From Sympetrum striolatum (Eukaryota; Arthropoda; Insecta; Odonata; Libellulidae), in the NCBI GenBank assembly GCA_947579665.1, contig OX388349.1, positions 76,946,841-77,010,840 of the forward strand: DNA of 64,000 nt, given 5' to 3'. The position numbers were made by a program, and so were the translations under genes. The notes under the pieces were generated by a model. That model ran no database searches and had not been told where the DNA came from. It saw only the letters and a program-made list of their open reading frames with translations. Positions 1 through 12,865 of the stretch are shown here, piece after piece. Each line of letters starts with the position of its first letter. Position 1 is the stretch's first letter.

Positions 1-110
1 AATCAGAGATTGTTCATGTTATCGCGAGGCTATTATCCTTTAATAATTTAATCCCCAAGCGTTTATTTCCCTTCACGTCTATCTCCAGTGGTGCGCATAT
101 CCTTCGAACA

Positions 111-113
<3 letters not shown>

Positions 114-142
<29 letters not shown>
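114..142. repeat. (TC)n microsatellite
   Basis: An uninterrupted run of CT dinucleotides. The open frame across it (about 88-297) is rich in Ser and Leu only because of this tract and is not a gene. Confidence 0.95.
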
Positions 143-146
<4 letters not shown>

Positions 147-3100
147 GAAGTCTCTCCTCATTTCCTTTCACCTCTCCGCCCTCACATCCGACTTCAGCCT
201 CGTTTACTTTCACCCTTTCTTATGTTCATATCAATTCTCTCTTCTTTTGACCTGTTTTTCTATTCCACACAATTCCACAATTCCCCCGTTCACATAAATC
301 CTGTGGAAGTCGAATAATCAGTAAGGAGTCGTCCTCTGAAAGGGATTTTCGCTTTCGTTTTTCCTCTACTTTTTCCTTCATTTAAAGGAATATTCGGGTC
401 AATTGGCTGACTTGTCGTTTATTTTTTATGCGGAAGGATTTAAAAACTTCCTTGTTTATTGCATTTTATTGAGATATTTCGGAATATCTGTAAGCAGTTC
501 TACACGAGTGTATGCATAGTTAAGCTTCTTAATAAATTTTAATCGCATTGTTTTTGATTCTTACTGTTTTATCAACGATGAAAAGTGTTTCAAACATTTT
601 CCTCAATTTCAATATGTTTATCGTACGTTTTTTTATCACCACGAGGGAAATAATTGTTTTATGATATTATATCTAATTGGAACCTTACCGTTCTTAGTTA
701 TAATACTCCACAATTACTATCATAGAAAATATTTGCCTTAGATTCATTAAATTTTGAATTACGCTGTATTTTGATTTGTTTGAGCGTGTTTTAAAATGTA
801 TAATTTAAGAAAGGAAACATAATGGTGAGATTTTTTTAAATATACGTTTACGTACCCACTGACTTTCGCTATTTATCCTATTACACACTGTCCTTGATTA
901 ACGTATTAACTGTTTTCATAGCTCCTTATACTCCTCTATCGAATGTTATCTAAATTTATGTTTCTCGTAGTGTAAGACAAAGAGCAGCTCCACTTTGCAA
1001 TCTGTTTTTCCCTGTTAAAACCGCATACATTTTCAGCAAATCATCATTTTCTATCAATATCTTATGAGTATAATTTTTAGTTTAACCAACCGGAAAATAT
1101 TTGAAATTGAATTTGTTTTCTTTTTCCCCCGTAGTTAGTTACTCTGATTACACATGAAATAAGACATTCTTAAGAGAACCTTAAAATCCATGTCCTGATC
1201 AGGATTCGAACCTAAGTTTGGTAAAGCAATGAAAATTGGGCGTCGCAATAAGGAGGCAATTTAATCCATCCGAATCTACTTGATTTGGTTTAACAGTTGA
1301 TATGTACAAAAAGACAGTAAAGTAGTGAATTCAGTATACATACGTTATTCCCTTCCTGAATCTGGGATTTCATTGAGAAATTAGTATATTAAATAGACGC
1401 AAACCATTCAGTGTCTATGTGGCAAATACGCGTCGGCGTAAGACTAAATAAGATTCGGTCGCATCTGTTTCACTATTCATCTCAGCCTTCATCATTCCCG
1501 ACCTTCCGACCTCATTATGGTCTTTTTGTCCCGAGCCCTTGTTTGTCCTCTTTGGTTGTCGGCTTCCTTTTAGTTCCTCCCCTCTCGTGTTTCTCATTCC
1601 ACTCCGCTTTGCTTAATTTCCTCATCTGCGGACGCATTTCTCCAATTCCAAAAATTTATAATTTACGGGGACGTGGTCGAATTGTTTTTGTTTAAAAACA
1701 ACCTGTTTACCAGAATAAATTTATACATATGAAAATGTGTAATGAGTTTATGTCCAATAACCATATATAATCTCATCCATCCGAAATTATTCCCTTTCTT
1801 TTGGATCTTGTTCAAAGAACAGCTCCTCTCAATTTTTCTGTAGCTAGTACTTCTATTTCAAAACGTTGAATATTAATATTTTATAGGGGTACATCATACA
1901 CTCTTCAGACAAGGCCCTCTCTCTATCAGTTTTTCTTCCTAAATAATCATTTCTCTACTAAAGTAGCAGACCATGCAATGTGTTTTCATATTTAGTTTCC
2001 CGAATTCATCATTCTTCTTACTAAATAGTAATTTAGTAATAATTGAACGGTAATTCTTGGGATGAAAGAGTCAACTTACCGACCGGATTCGTAACTTAAC
2101 TTTTAACTTTAAAGCTTCGAATGTATACTAGCTGCTGAATTTTGATTTACATTTGTTAAAATAAATGCTTTCTAGGCAAACAGAGCTGTTTGATTTTACA
2201 CTAGTAACAAATAACTCAGTTGACTAATTTCTCAAGTGAAAATCACCATTACGTTTAGCATAATATATTTGTTCTGGTTATAGGCTGCAAAATTCCTTTT
2301 TTCACATGATTATCGCATTTGTGTTTCAATTTCCTTTTTATCCTCGAATATGAATACCTTGAACAAGTTCTCATAGAGTTCCTCGTGTCCTCGTCTTCTT
2401 CTCTCTGTTACCACATTTCTCTTCATTCCGCCCCGTCATAACACGTCATCCACTCTATATTCATCTCCGTCCCTTTCTTCTATCTCTAGCAACCCTTTTG
2501 CCCTTGTCTGTTTACTTCTCCACTTAAACCTTCATCCCGTCGTCACGCGCTTTTTTATTCTTTTACATCAGCTCCTCTTGCAAGTTTGTTCTTATTTGCG
2601 TCGTGACTCCTCCAATCATTTAACAACTCGTTAATCCGCATTGCGCATTCTAATCGAGGGCTCGTATCAACTGCGGCAGACATTTTGAAAATTCTTCGTT
2701 TAGAGTAGAACGATTAAATCGAAACGATGATAAGGTCCTTAACTGTTGCTCGGATAAGATTAAGATTACAATATCTAATTCATCTCCTTTCGCAACGGCC
2801 CATTCGGAGCACGTGCAGTTCTAGAAATTGATACCGCTTTTAATTAAAAGGGTATACGTGTTGCAGAAAACCCCTGTAATATTACTCTTTAAAGAGAAGA
2901 GTAAAGTGGTTGGAAGTTTATCGCATTCGTCACCCCAGTTAAGAGATAATGATGCAGAAGATGCCGAATTTAATTACACCTCTGGATAACGACCAATTGT
3001 AAGAGAAGAACCTGACTGGGTTAAAGTTGAGGATGGATGGAGAGAGGAGGTGGATAAAACTGACGTTTTGTAATTTTCTCCGTTGTAGGCCTCCGGAACA

Positions 3101-6100
3101 ACTTTATTACGAAACGCAGCTATGTTTGGAAATCTAAAAAAAATATTTTTCTTTAAATATTTGTATACATCTTGAGAACTTACTTAATAATGGCATGATA
3201 CCGCGAGGGTACGTGGATGATAAATTTCATGGATATTAGTTCGGGCACCTCACGATTTCTCATGGTTATCAATGGCTTTAACCGAGAGAATAATATCATT
3301 AACTACGCAATATGTAATAAAATGGTGTAAAATGAGCAAAATGTGTCATGCTTGATTTCGAAAATACCTCATTTCACATTTGAACATAATTATGATTTGT
3401 TGTTCAATAAAATAATCTTCCGTTGAAAAAATTGACCGAACCTCTAGCGTTAAAATAAAATAAATATTCAAATTTCTCCTATTATTTACAATGAACGTAC
3501 AACTTGATCTTTTTAATTTAATTCTGTTTTTTGCTTTTTTAAGAATTTTATCCAGCAATAATGCAATTGTTGTATTTTTTATTTTTCAGAGGATACGACG
3601 AAAAATGCAATCCTCTCTCTTTATGTATGTACGAAAAATTCCGCTGATGATTGTTAGGTTAATTGTAATTTTGTTCTCTACTCCAGAGATATGCGAAGTT
3701 ACTTACGAAATTAATTAAATGTAAAATCCCTTTGGAATTTAAATCTATTCATTTTCTATGAAATGGTATGAACGGCTAATTTCTTCCTAGGGCCAAAAAC
3801 TAAAATAAAAACTCCCACTTGTCATGAGTTTACAATACTTTTATTGAAGGGCACCACTACTTTAGGATGTTTATAATTTCGTTTCTTCGGCGTCTAAAAC
3901 TAAACCAAATTCAGAACCAACCAGCATTCAGTATCCACTGTTTTACTGCAACATCTTCTATAAAAAAGAATGACTAGCTATTTTATCTTAGAAATATGCA
4001 CGTTAATGCTTAGCTTCTTAGAGAAGTAATAGTAAAATATTTTTTGAATAGACTTTTCGTTCTTCTGTTGTTATTAAATGTCTCTAATCGATGCGTAATT
4101 TAGGATTACCTAACGTTTTTGTTACTATATGTTTCATCAATAAAACATTCTTTTCAATTATTTCTGAGCCAAATATTATTTTAGTTTCAAATGATTAAGT
4201 AAAATTATCCTTTAATTTAGATTCATGCGTTATACTGTGGATCATATGAACACTGATGTATAATTTATGGTCTGTATCCACGCTGTTCATGCTTTAGCCA
4301 AATGTAATTAATTTGAAAAACTGTAGACCTTAGTACGAGTTATATCTCGTACATATGTGTCACTCTTCATGGAATCGGAGTTGATGTGAAGAATTTAAAG
4401 CGATTTTCACATAACGGCATCGATAACGACCGGCAGAATAAAAAAGCCTCCTGGAATTCCAGATTTAAAAATTCTCCCCGTGGTTATTTTCGCTTGATTT
4501 TTCCGTTAACAGAAAGGTTTTCAATGACGTGTTATAATATCAATTGAAGGTCCTTCTTTGCATTCCGCCACTTTTCAAGGCGCGGAAAGAATAACAAACC
4601 GAGGAATAAATTATCGCATAGCGATGCGTATTTGTTTCCGATCGCCACGCCCTTTATTATTGCGTGAAAAGAGGCTGATTGCACAAATAATAGAGAAACG
4701 GAGTCGTAAAAGAGGTGCAGTTAGGTAAATGTGTTAGAGAGTGTAATAAAATCAAAATTATTACATTTATTTTAAATTTAAATTGGCCTAGATCATGGTA
4801 CGTTTATAGCAGGAATCGGGTAATTTTCAATTTAAAGTATTTTTACCTGAATCGTATAAAAAACGTCAAAGTATAGTTTTTATGACTGATCTTCGCGATG
4901 AAACAAGATATTCGGCAGTATTTGTGTCGTGCATTACGTACAATTTACATTACAATGAAAAAGTGGTACTTAAAACGGTGATACGGATAATATACTCACG
5001 GCATCTACAAGGACTTGTATAGGGATTAAGGGTATTTGTATAGGGAAAAAAAATACTGATTGAAACTAGCCTTAATTTCAGAGAATCAAAATGTTAGGCA
5101 ATATGTTTCGGACATGAAATTGACTTAGTCATCATTTGAGCATAAAAGTAAACATACAGTAGTAGGCTGATAAAAAGGGAGCCTTTGAGTAAGGCACTGA
5201 TGTATATGAATTAGGGAGGAGATGGAAATAACTCAAGATAGTGATTAAAGTATCTCTTACCTTATCGTCATAAAGGGACGAAGGGGTGGATGCAGGCATT
5301 TAAACAATAGGAATGAAGTTATAGAAAAAAAAGATAATTTCATTCCAATTGTTTTTCTAGTTTTAAGACACTCGGTAAGCTTTGTTTAGAAAGGTACCGT
5401 TCAAAGTTACCTATTCTATTACGTATTTTGACAGTCTCTGTTGTGTTTTACAGCACTTTTCGATTGCATCAGTGGTGATTGAGAGCAATTTTATGATCTA
5501 AATGAAACTGTGAGTGCATATAATTCTGTAGCTAATGCACATGGAAATAAAATAATACCGTATATCGATTACGTTTCCCTCACCGAATCATTGGAATTAA
5601 ATTTTTGTCGTATATTTGAATCCAATTTCAATCCTTCGTTACGTGATAAGTGTGGCAATGTTTGCCTCCGACGAAGCTCTTAATTAGCGAATGGGGTCGA
5701 TGACATTTCAGAAGGTCATAATGGTTTTCTAATTTAAAGATTCCCTCGGCGGCGTTTTTATCTCATCGGCCGTGTATTCGATCAAATATTGAGAAGTCTA
5801 TCCGCCCTCCTCACATTTCGAGTAATTAATCTCTAAACAGGGAGTTGATTAAATTCAATTCTTCCCGTTTCCCAATCTAGCCCTTTTCGGCGACCCTTCT
5901 TCGAAATTCTTCGCGACGGATTAATTTCTCTCTCTTCTTTATGCCCATAATACTCCAATTATTCGAATGATGTTATCCCTTCAATTCCCAATCCAATTAT
6001 TTCCGTTCGACAACTACTAATAATGGGCATAAAATAATATTATTATCTTACAAGGAAATGTATAAAAAATATTCGATTTGATTAATGTTAAATAAGAGAG

Positions 6101-7460
6101 GACCATTATTTAAGTGAATTCAGGAAATTTTTTCTCATTTTATTGATTTTTCATACCTCAAATCCGATGATTCCGCATTGCCGATGTATCGGTTAATTCT
6201 TTTCCGAATTGTTAATTCTAAATATGGGAAACATGATGAATCCTGAGCATAGTTAATAATTAATTTAAAGTGTGGGAATGAGATAGCTTGATATTTCAAT
6301 ATCCATTAACCTTTACAAGTTCGTGTGAATTAAAATCTATTATTTAGATGTGTAGAAATATGGGCCCTTTGCACAATTAAGTTCGGCACGAGAAGACTAC
6401 TTTTCCACGATGGTCGTTCTTTTTTCAAAACATTTGCGAAAATAATGAGCAAGAAAATAATTATGGAAAATATTGTGGTAGAAAACATCGGAGCTATATG
6501 TTATGTAAAATAAATACGTAACGAAATAATACAATGAGATACATTGAATTTTGAAGGGTAATTATGCACAAAGTATAACTCCTTATTGAACGCAAATACA
6601 GAACTGTTCCCGATCCTTCGCTTGAATGAAACCTTGAATATTGTTTAATTAAAAGAATTGCCAATACATTTTCAATAACCTTTCAATTATGATGAATGTG
6701 TAAATTTTACTATCACCAACAGGGATAAAAGTTTTATAGCAATTGAATTTAATTGTTAGAGCTATAAAAAAGTAATTGCGCTTGAATTCTCTTTATGTGT
6801 ATCGTGTGCATTAAAACTGCCATTTCGATTTGTTTGTACTGTTTAGACATTCTAAGCTCCCATTTGTCTGGGTCCAATATGAGATGGCGCTGGCCTCCTC
6901 AATAGGCTTCTTAGGATTATGTTTCTTATTTATTCGCGTCCTGTCCGTTTATGGCTCACCTTTGCCCTTTTGAGCCCTGAATACAAACCCTTCTCTGGAC
7001 AAGGCAACTCACGTCCTCTTCCGCTCCCCTGAACTCCTCTTTGCTGCTCATATTCCCTTTCAAATCACCTCACATTGTTCTACTCCCTCTTCTTGACTCT
7101 CTTCGTTGGGTCGGTGATGTTAACACCCGCTCATGGAATATTGAAACAAACTACTGCACCAAGCTCTTTATATTCATACAAATGTATTTTAGTGACAGTT
7201 CCTTTTGAGCTGATTCTAAGATATTCGATTTACTTTCTCTACTTGAGAAACGTTTGTCTCAATCGTCAATTCAGTTCACTGTGGCGAATGTAGTTGGATT
7301 TTCTGTTTAGTTGATGTTTAGCTCAATGGTATTTTCACTGAATTTTATCGATTTATTATCATTATACGGTAGATGATTCCTACATAATGTTATTATTTTT
7401 CGAGAAAACAATAGTAGAGTATAAAATTCACAGAATCGGGCGAGATATGGTGGAAATCCA
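143..7460. other. Non-coding stretch, no gene recognised
   Basis: I read this on both strands and found no splice-bounded coding segment, no transposon protein and no inverted repeat long enough to call. It holds pyrimidine-rich blocks (about 2350-2600 and 6880-7080) and ordinary A+T-rich sequence. The small open frames (for example 1411-1695, 3491-3718 and 7075-7293) have no recognisable motif and look like chance. One possible tRNA-type T-arm relic near 1.2 kb is listed separately. Confidence 0.6.
1190..1290 (-). repeat. Possible tRNA-derived SINE relic
   Basis: On the minus strand there is a perfect pol III B-box, GGTTCGAATCC. It sits in what can fold as a tRNA T-arm: TTAGG, a seven-base loop TTCGAAT, then CCTGA. 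I see no clear A-box and no matching acceptor strand about 60 bases upstream, so this is not an intact tRNA gene. A decayed tRNA-derived SINE or a chance match are both possible. Confidence 0.25.
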
Positions 7461-7563
7461 TCATGCAAAATGAAGGAGATAATTGGTACTTTTTACACAA
7501 AATTTCTTTTTCATAATTTTTAAATTTTGTGGAAAGTACCAATTATCTCCTTCATTTGCATGA
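7461..7563. mobile_element. Short fold-back (MITE-like) hairpin
   Basis: Two inverted arms of about 43 bases (7461-7505 and 7522-7563) differ at only a few positions. Each outer end reads TCATGCAAA and then TGAAGGAGATAATTGGTAC, and the spacer is about 16 bases. Near-perfect arms of this size suggest a recently inserted or mobilised palindromic element. No clear target duplication is visible and no protein is encoded, so the superfamily is unknown. Confidence 0.6.
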
Positions 7564-9134
7564 ATAGTAGAGTACTCATGTTTCACAATATCAATTTCAA
7601 TCCAAAATACATTTTCATTTTATATGTAAAGAAGAAATGTTTTAATCTATGGCGACCACAAGCAACTGTAAAATCAGTTTAGAATACTATTTCCTGATTG
7701 ATTTTTTTTTTGTTATATTGTTTTGTGTCTATTACTTCCTTCTTGTTGAAGTGTGTCTTGCAGTGATCACGCTCGTAAGTAGTGAGTCGAAATCTGTTGT
7801 TGCCTGGTTTACTTTGCTTACGTCATTCTCAATCATTTAACTCGTGCAACGGACTTATCTTAGAATGATCAGTTATGTGAAGTCATTTTACCAAAATAAA
7901 GTCGTAATATTTCACCCCTGCCATAATATGGATGACAAAAATTCCTATACGTAGAATACGTTGATTCATGACGAGTGCATAGTGAGTATTTTATGGAAAT
8001 AGGCCAAGAATAGAAAACGGAGGGAATGAAGGAAAAGATGCAAGTCATTCAGAATACGAGATTCCAAGTAGGCGGATATAAGTATTCACTCGCCTATTTT
8101 ATTAGGTTAACAGTGACTTTGATGCATCCGAGGACACTATCATTACTTCTAATACGCTTACGCCCTTTTAAAGACTTATTTTTCAAGGAAAAATCCTGAC
8201 CGTTGGCATTGATGAATAAAAACGAATACTCTCTGATCGTATCATTATCCTGTATTCTAAGGAATGATTTGCAGCTTATTAGCTGCGTTAGGGCGTTTTG
8301 TATTGTGCTTTGCAAAATCCGTTGAACCGTCTTCATATGGCCTGTCTTTCTCTGTTTATCTTCAGTTGCCGCTACAATAGAGTAAAAAAGCGATAAACTC
8401 TTTCAGTTATATTTAAAAAGAGGAGGTAACACGTCCTTGACTCTGTGCACATTTGATGAGACATTTTCCTCGATTGCGACACTGTTATTATTCTTAGCAG
8501 TGATTTCACCGTCTGCCGATTGTTTGCAGCTTCCCTTTGGTCCGCCTTTCGACGATTCCTACACAAACCTCCTGCAAACAGGAAACGGACAAACCTCTTG
8601 AGCATCCTTTGTCTCTCCGCTTCGTCCTATTCATTCTCCCTTCGACCACCTTTCCCTTCCATTTGTTTCGATTCCCATTTGCAGAATTGCCAGCACGACT
8701 CTTTGATCGCTGTTTTGCCATTCTTTGGAATTAACTCTACCTCTGAACTCCATTTTGCTGAATTCGGAAACAGGAGAATTTGTGACCGAGCCTTCCGAGT
8801 TTTTTTCAAACGGAATTTAACAATCGCCACCACAATTTTAGAGCACATTTTAGCGTATGAAATATTAAATCAAACCAATTCTCATGACCGTAGACATCCT
8901 TGCTGCAACCGATAGAACACAATACCACAGCATACCATAGTATATCTCAACACAAACATTATGCCAGTCTCTACAGCTCTAAGGCAACCTGCACTGGGGT
9001 ATGTAAATACAATAGAATTTTTTCGGAGAATTGTTTTTGGATATGTCATCTCTCTATTTAATATGTCTAATTGCTACATATAAATACATATTTTCAATCA
9101 ATGACTCTTGGCAATATCTGGTGGAACTCATTCA
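7564..9134. other. Non-coding; pyrimidine-rich block at 8.5-8.8 kb
   Basis: No gene is recognised. Between about 8500 and 8760 the plus strand is pyrimidine-rich and several frames stay open on both strands (for example 8520-8915 plus, 8506-8721 minus). None has a recognisable domain, and the products are compositionally biased. I treat these as open by composition, not as coding. Confidence 0.5.
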
Positions 9135-9242
9135 TAATTAAATGAAAAAAAAACAAAATCTGACTATGTCCTCAGACAAATTAAAAACTGTTCACAGATT
9201 TTCTGTGGACAAAGTCAGTTTTTGTCTTTTTTAATTTAATTA
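9135..9242. mobile_element. Short fold-back (MITE-like) hairpin
   Basis: Inverted arms of about 40 bases start with TAATTAAAT at both ends, followed by an A-rich run and then a CTGAC(T/A)(A/T)TGTCC core. They flank a short centre. A second smaller inverted match lies inside (TCTGTGGA against TCCTCAGA). The composition differs from the 7.5-kb hairpin, so it is a separate family. No coding capacity. Confidence 0.55.
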
Positions 9243-10122
9243 AATACATAATTTATTCTTGAAGAAAAATTGATATAAAAATGGGATGGATATTATTTTC
9301 TCTCCATTCCTTGTTTTTTATATGTAGATGAGGATTATGTGAGAAACGTGCTTCTATTATGTTGTGTCCATCAATAATGGAATAGAATATCTCCTTCATA
9401 CTACGTTTGTAGTCAGATGGGCGTATCCTCAAATCACTTATGATTTTTGTAGGAAATTTATTTCAATTCTTTCGCTCTTCTTTGTAAACCTTGCTTCTTA
9501 ATATCATTTCGACTCTATCAACTCTTTAGTAGTAATAACCAAATATCAATTATTTTTCCCAGTCATTCCAATGCTCCTCATTTCAATTCAATTCTAAAGG
9601 TGAATATCATACAAAATTTCTTTCTATTTCACTCCCTCTGGCTTTAATTCTCATTATCTTTTCATCGGAATGCTTCTGTAATCACTGAATTCATTCTCTG
9701 AATTATTTATATCAAGAGTCGACTGGAAATAATAAATCAAGCGCTCAAAGCGGAATCCAATGCCTCCAATCATTTCACTTGAACTTTCGTCTGAAGGATT
9801 CTCTCCCTCAACACGCAATGACTGTTGACGTCTTCTTTCTACTGAAATACAACTCCTGTAGACTCGATAAAAAACTTGTTAAAGAAGGTAATTTCCAATT
9901 TCAACTAGTGGATCAGCAGGAAAATATTCATGAATTAAGTTTTTTATTTGAGCCTCTTTCGTTCAAATACGCCAACAGTTACATTCTATCCTCTTTTTTC
10001 GCTCTCTGTTTAATCTATAGTAGTTTACGGCTAAGTATTTTTAAATACCATCGAAATTGTGCCAAAATATTCTATGAGATTCTACTCAAGAGAAGAGAAC
10101 CATATCACAAACCGATTTTTAA
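9243..10122. other. Non-coding stretch with one unassigned open frame
   Basis: A 120-codon frame is open at 9779-10141 on the plus strand. It has no motif I recognise and no ATG at its start. Its last codons run into the TTTA-repeat tail of the neighbouring minus-strand retroelement, so it is probably not a gene. Nothing else is recognised here. Confidence 0.45.
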
Positions 10123-10660
10123 TGTTTATTTATTTATTTAAACGCTGCAAGAGTGTATTAATACCAGGTGGCAACGGTTGAGGGGGATATAACAATACAA
10201 TCTGTCCGGCATTCATCCAAAGACGGGAGGGAAACCACTCCAAAAACCTCCCGTGGACAGTTCACATCTTAACTGTAGCAATAGGCACAATTTGTACAAT
10301 ATGTCAAACAAGTCAGATAAACAATGTACAAGCACCTCCACCAAACACAGATACAGTCGGCTATTACATATTTAATTGTACTAGATGGAACAATTTTCTT
10401 ATTCTAAGGATAACGAGTGGTTAAAACCATGCCTTATATAATATTACATAAAAAAATTTAAATTTCATAATCTTCTAAGCTTATTTTTAAAATATTTAAC
10501 ATTCACCGACATTGGATTAAGAAGTTCTCCAGGTATTGCATTCCATTCCCTTATACGCCTATTGATAAGAGAATATTTCACCACATCGGATTTTATGAAT
10601 TTATATCTTGTATTAATTCCTTTAGAAAATGTATCCCGTTTTACTTACCGCTTGATCTAC
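10123..10660 (-). mobile_element. 3' end of a non-LTR retrotransposon, 5'-truncated
   Basis: On the minus strand this begins abruptly within the C-terminal coding part of a non-LTR element. It continues through about 340 bases of 3' untranslated sequence and ends in an AAATAAAT-type repeat at 10123-10138. Severe 5' truncation and a simple-repeat 3' tail are typical of target-primed reverse transcription. Two shorter tails of the same family lie at 25.85 kb and 26.43 kb in the same orientation. They share the TTTATTTATTTA run, then an ACGCTGC or ACCGC(T/C)GC block, and (25.85 kb) a GTGGC-ACG...ATATAACAAT segment. CR1/Jockey-type is likely, but the clade cannot be fixed from so little sequence. 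Confidence 0.75.
10465..10644 (-). pseudogene. C-terminal fragment of non-LTR retrotransposon ORF2
   Basis: A minus-strand frame of 59 codons ends in TGA at 10465-10467 and is closed upstream by TAA at 10645-10647. It contains the segment NRRIREWNAIPGELL, with the WN-x-(I/L)-P signature found near the C-terminus of CR1/Jockey/R1-type reverse transcriptase proteins. It finishes VKYFKNKLRRL before the stop. The reverse transcriptase and endonuclease domains are absent because the element is 5'-truncated, so it cannot encode an active product. It directly adjoins its own 3' untranslated region and repeat tail, which supports the orientation. The identity is from motif recognition only. Confidence 0.7.
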
Positions 10661-12789
10661 TCAAATGACTGCATTACCATTGATTTATATTTATATATTC
10701 ATGTACTTTAACTATTACTGAGCTCTTGTTAGCTAAAGAGACGGTATATCCTCAATCGCTTGCGATTTTTTTAAGTAAACGTTAACAGGCTTTAACTGGT
10801 GAGAAAACTCATAGAATATGGATACACATTAGCTCCTTTCTTCTCTTGTTTGCATCTAATACCATTGAGAGACCACATTAGTTAGCACAATAGATTCCAA
10901 CTCTAAGAGCGTCGGAGTGTTTGCATTCGATATTAGCTTAGGGAAAGCTTCTAAGGAAATTGCTTCCCTCAACAAATCTGCTAACAAAACTGAGATATTC
11001 TTACCTATCCAGGAGTGCATTTCTGTAATCGTGTAAAATAGGAATAAATATAGAGGAGAAAACGGACTTCCCAAAGGTTTATTTAATCAACTGAAATGCA
11101 TTTGAATTCACTTATCGAGGTTATGACGAAGATCAACATTTACTTATGCGAAATGAGATTATTGCTTAGTTATTTATCAACACTGTTGGATAAACTATAA
11201 TGAATAATTTTATTTACTCAAGGGCCATAAAATTAAGTAGAATTGAAACCATTCAAATAGTACGTTAGCATTCGTTTTTCCCTGTTATTTACAACCTGAA
11301 TGCCTTGGCTCTTGGAAGATTTTCATTATATTGCTGCTATAATTCGACCTGTTTGCATCTAAGAATTCCTTATTTATGTTTATATTCGTCAGAAAATTAA
11401 CTCTAATTTCGAAAATTTCCACCTTAATCATACATCTTATTTTATTATAGATCTCCTTCCATCACATCTGCTGTCTTCACGATCTTCTAAATGCCAAATT
11501 GTCAGTAATAAGGCGTACATGAGTAAAACATCATGTCAACCACAGAGGAATAGGTAGTGTCACAATTTATCGTTTATGCCACAAAACGTATACTTCAGAG
11601 AAATAAATACACCACCGCAAGAAGTTAAAGAATGTAAACAAAATTTGAACATGGATAAATGGAATTAATTCTGGAATTATTAAGAATCGTATTAAGCGTA
11701 ACCAAAATAATCGCTTTTGTAAATCTAGCTTTCAGTCTCATCAAATTAATGGTTTAAAAAATTATCAAGAAAGAATCACTCCTACTTCTGTCGATTGATC
11801 CAGATCACCGGCTTAATTAATTAATCCTCAAAATGATCGATAAAATGGGTAAGTTGAAATTTAAACTTTAATCTCCGGGGCTCTCCTTTAAATTTTGCAA
11901 CGTAAGGTCTTCTTTCGAAGTGCGGTCCTTGTTTTCGCAAAAAATAAACTTGTCTCCATTATCTGACATCTTCATAGTTGGCGGAGTCCAATGGTTACCG
12001 TGCCATCCTTAATACAAACGTTACATCACCGCATTTTTTCCCTCTTTGGCTTTCTCCACTCTCGCTGCGGGTTGTTTGCGATGGCCAGTGAGCGTGTGTG
12101 TGTGTGTGTGTGGCGACATCTTCACGCTCCTCTTTTATTCATTTTGCAGCACTTTTTGTCGAAGCCACCTCACGCGCGTCACGTCCGCCTAGGAAGTGCA
12201 CTTTTTTTGGTGAATGAGGGCAGACCGTGATCTCCCTTCCTCTTTCTCCTTCCGATTGATACCGCGTCTCTTTCATTTCCTCGGACGAATTGCTGATCTC
12301 GAGAGGTTGTTTGCGAATAAAGTATATTTTGCTCTAAAAGCATTGCCGTGCATTCATTTGGTGGTGCTCCAATGTGAGGTCTGTCAAGTGATTGGAAACA
12401 AATCATTCAGGTGAAGATACTCGAGCTAAGCGATGACCTTAAACATTATGGTCACGAAAAATATTCCTCCAAATTACTTACTGCAAAATCTGAATGGGGA
12501 CTCGGAAAACTTTTAATATTTACACTCTACGAACATTTAGTTACAAATTCTAACAATGTAAGACTTTCAAGATATTTCACTCATTTTATAATTGTATCTA
12601 ATTACACAAAATTATTATTTTGTATTTTGTTAGTAATTTATTAGATATCTTATGTGTGTGTCTTTGAACATCGGTACAAAATTATAAATCATAAAATTAT
12701 AATTTCCATTCACCTCTGAAAAAAGGAAATAATGTGCTTTAATGCTGCAGTTACGGGAATCAACCATAATGTTTAGTACAAAATTAAAT
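10661..12789. other. Non-coding stretch; pyrimidine-rich block at 12.0-12.3 kb
   Basis: No gene recognised. It contains a (TG)n run at 12094-12112 and small open frames on both strands between 11991 and 12414 with no domain. The host non-LTR copy becomes recognisable only near its YLGV motif at about 12808. Its true 5' edge may lie a little upstream of 12790 because a frameshift obscures it. Confidence 0.5.
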
Positions 12790-12807
12790 TTTCCTACAAA
12801 ATTGTAA

Positions 12808-12865
12808 TACCTAGGAGTCACGTTTGGCAGTAACTTTTCTTTTAAAGAACATATTTGAGATGTGA
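12808..12865 (+). pseudogene. Host non-LTR RT, C-terminal thumb region, left piece
   Basis: The frame starting at TAC 12808 encodes the YLG(V/I) motif that follows the palm domain in non-LTR reverse transcriptases, then SFKEHI and an in-frame TGA at 12856-12858 where related copies have a sense codon. Upstream, a YKI-type segment can be seen only after a one-base frame change, so the piece is degraded. It joins in frame to the right piece that restarts at 14185. Confidence 0.65.

Noticed and set aside
9779..10141. 120-codon plus frame
   Set aside because: No motif and no ATG at its start; its end consists of the repeat tail of a minus-strand retroelement.
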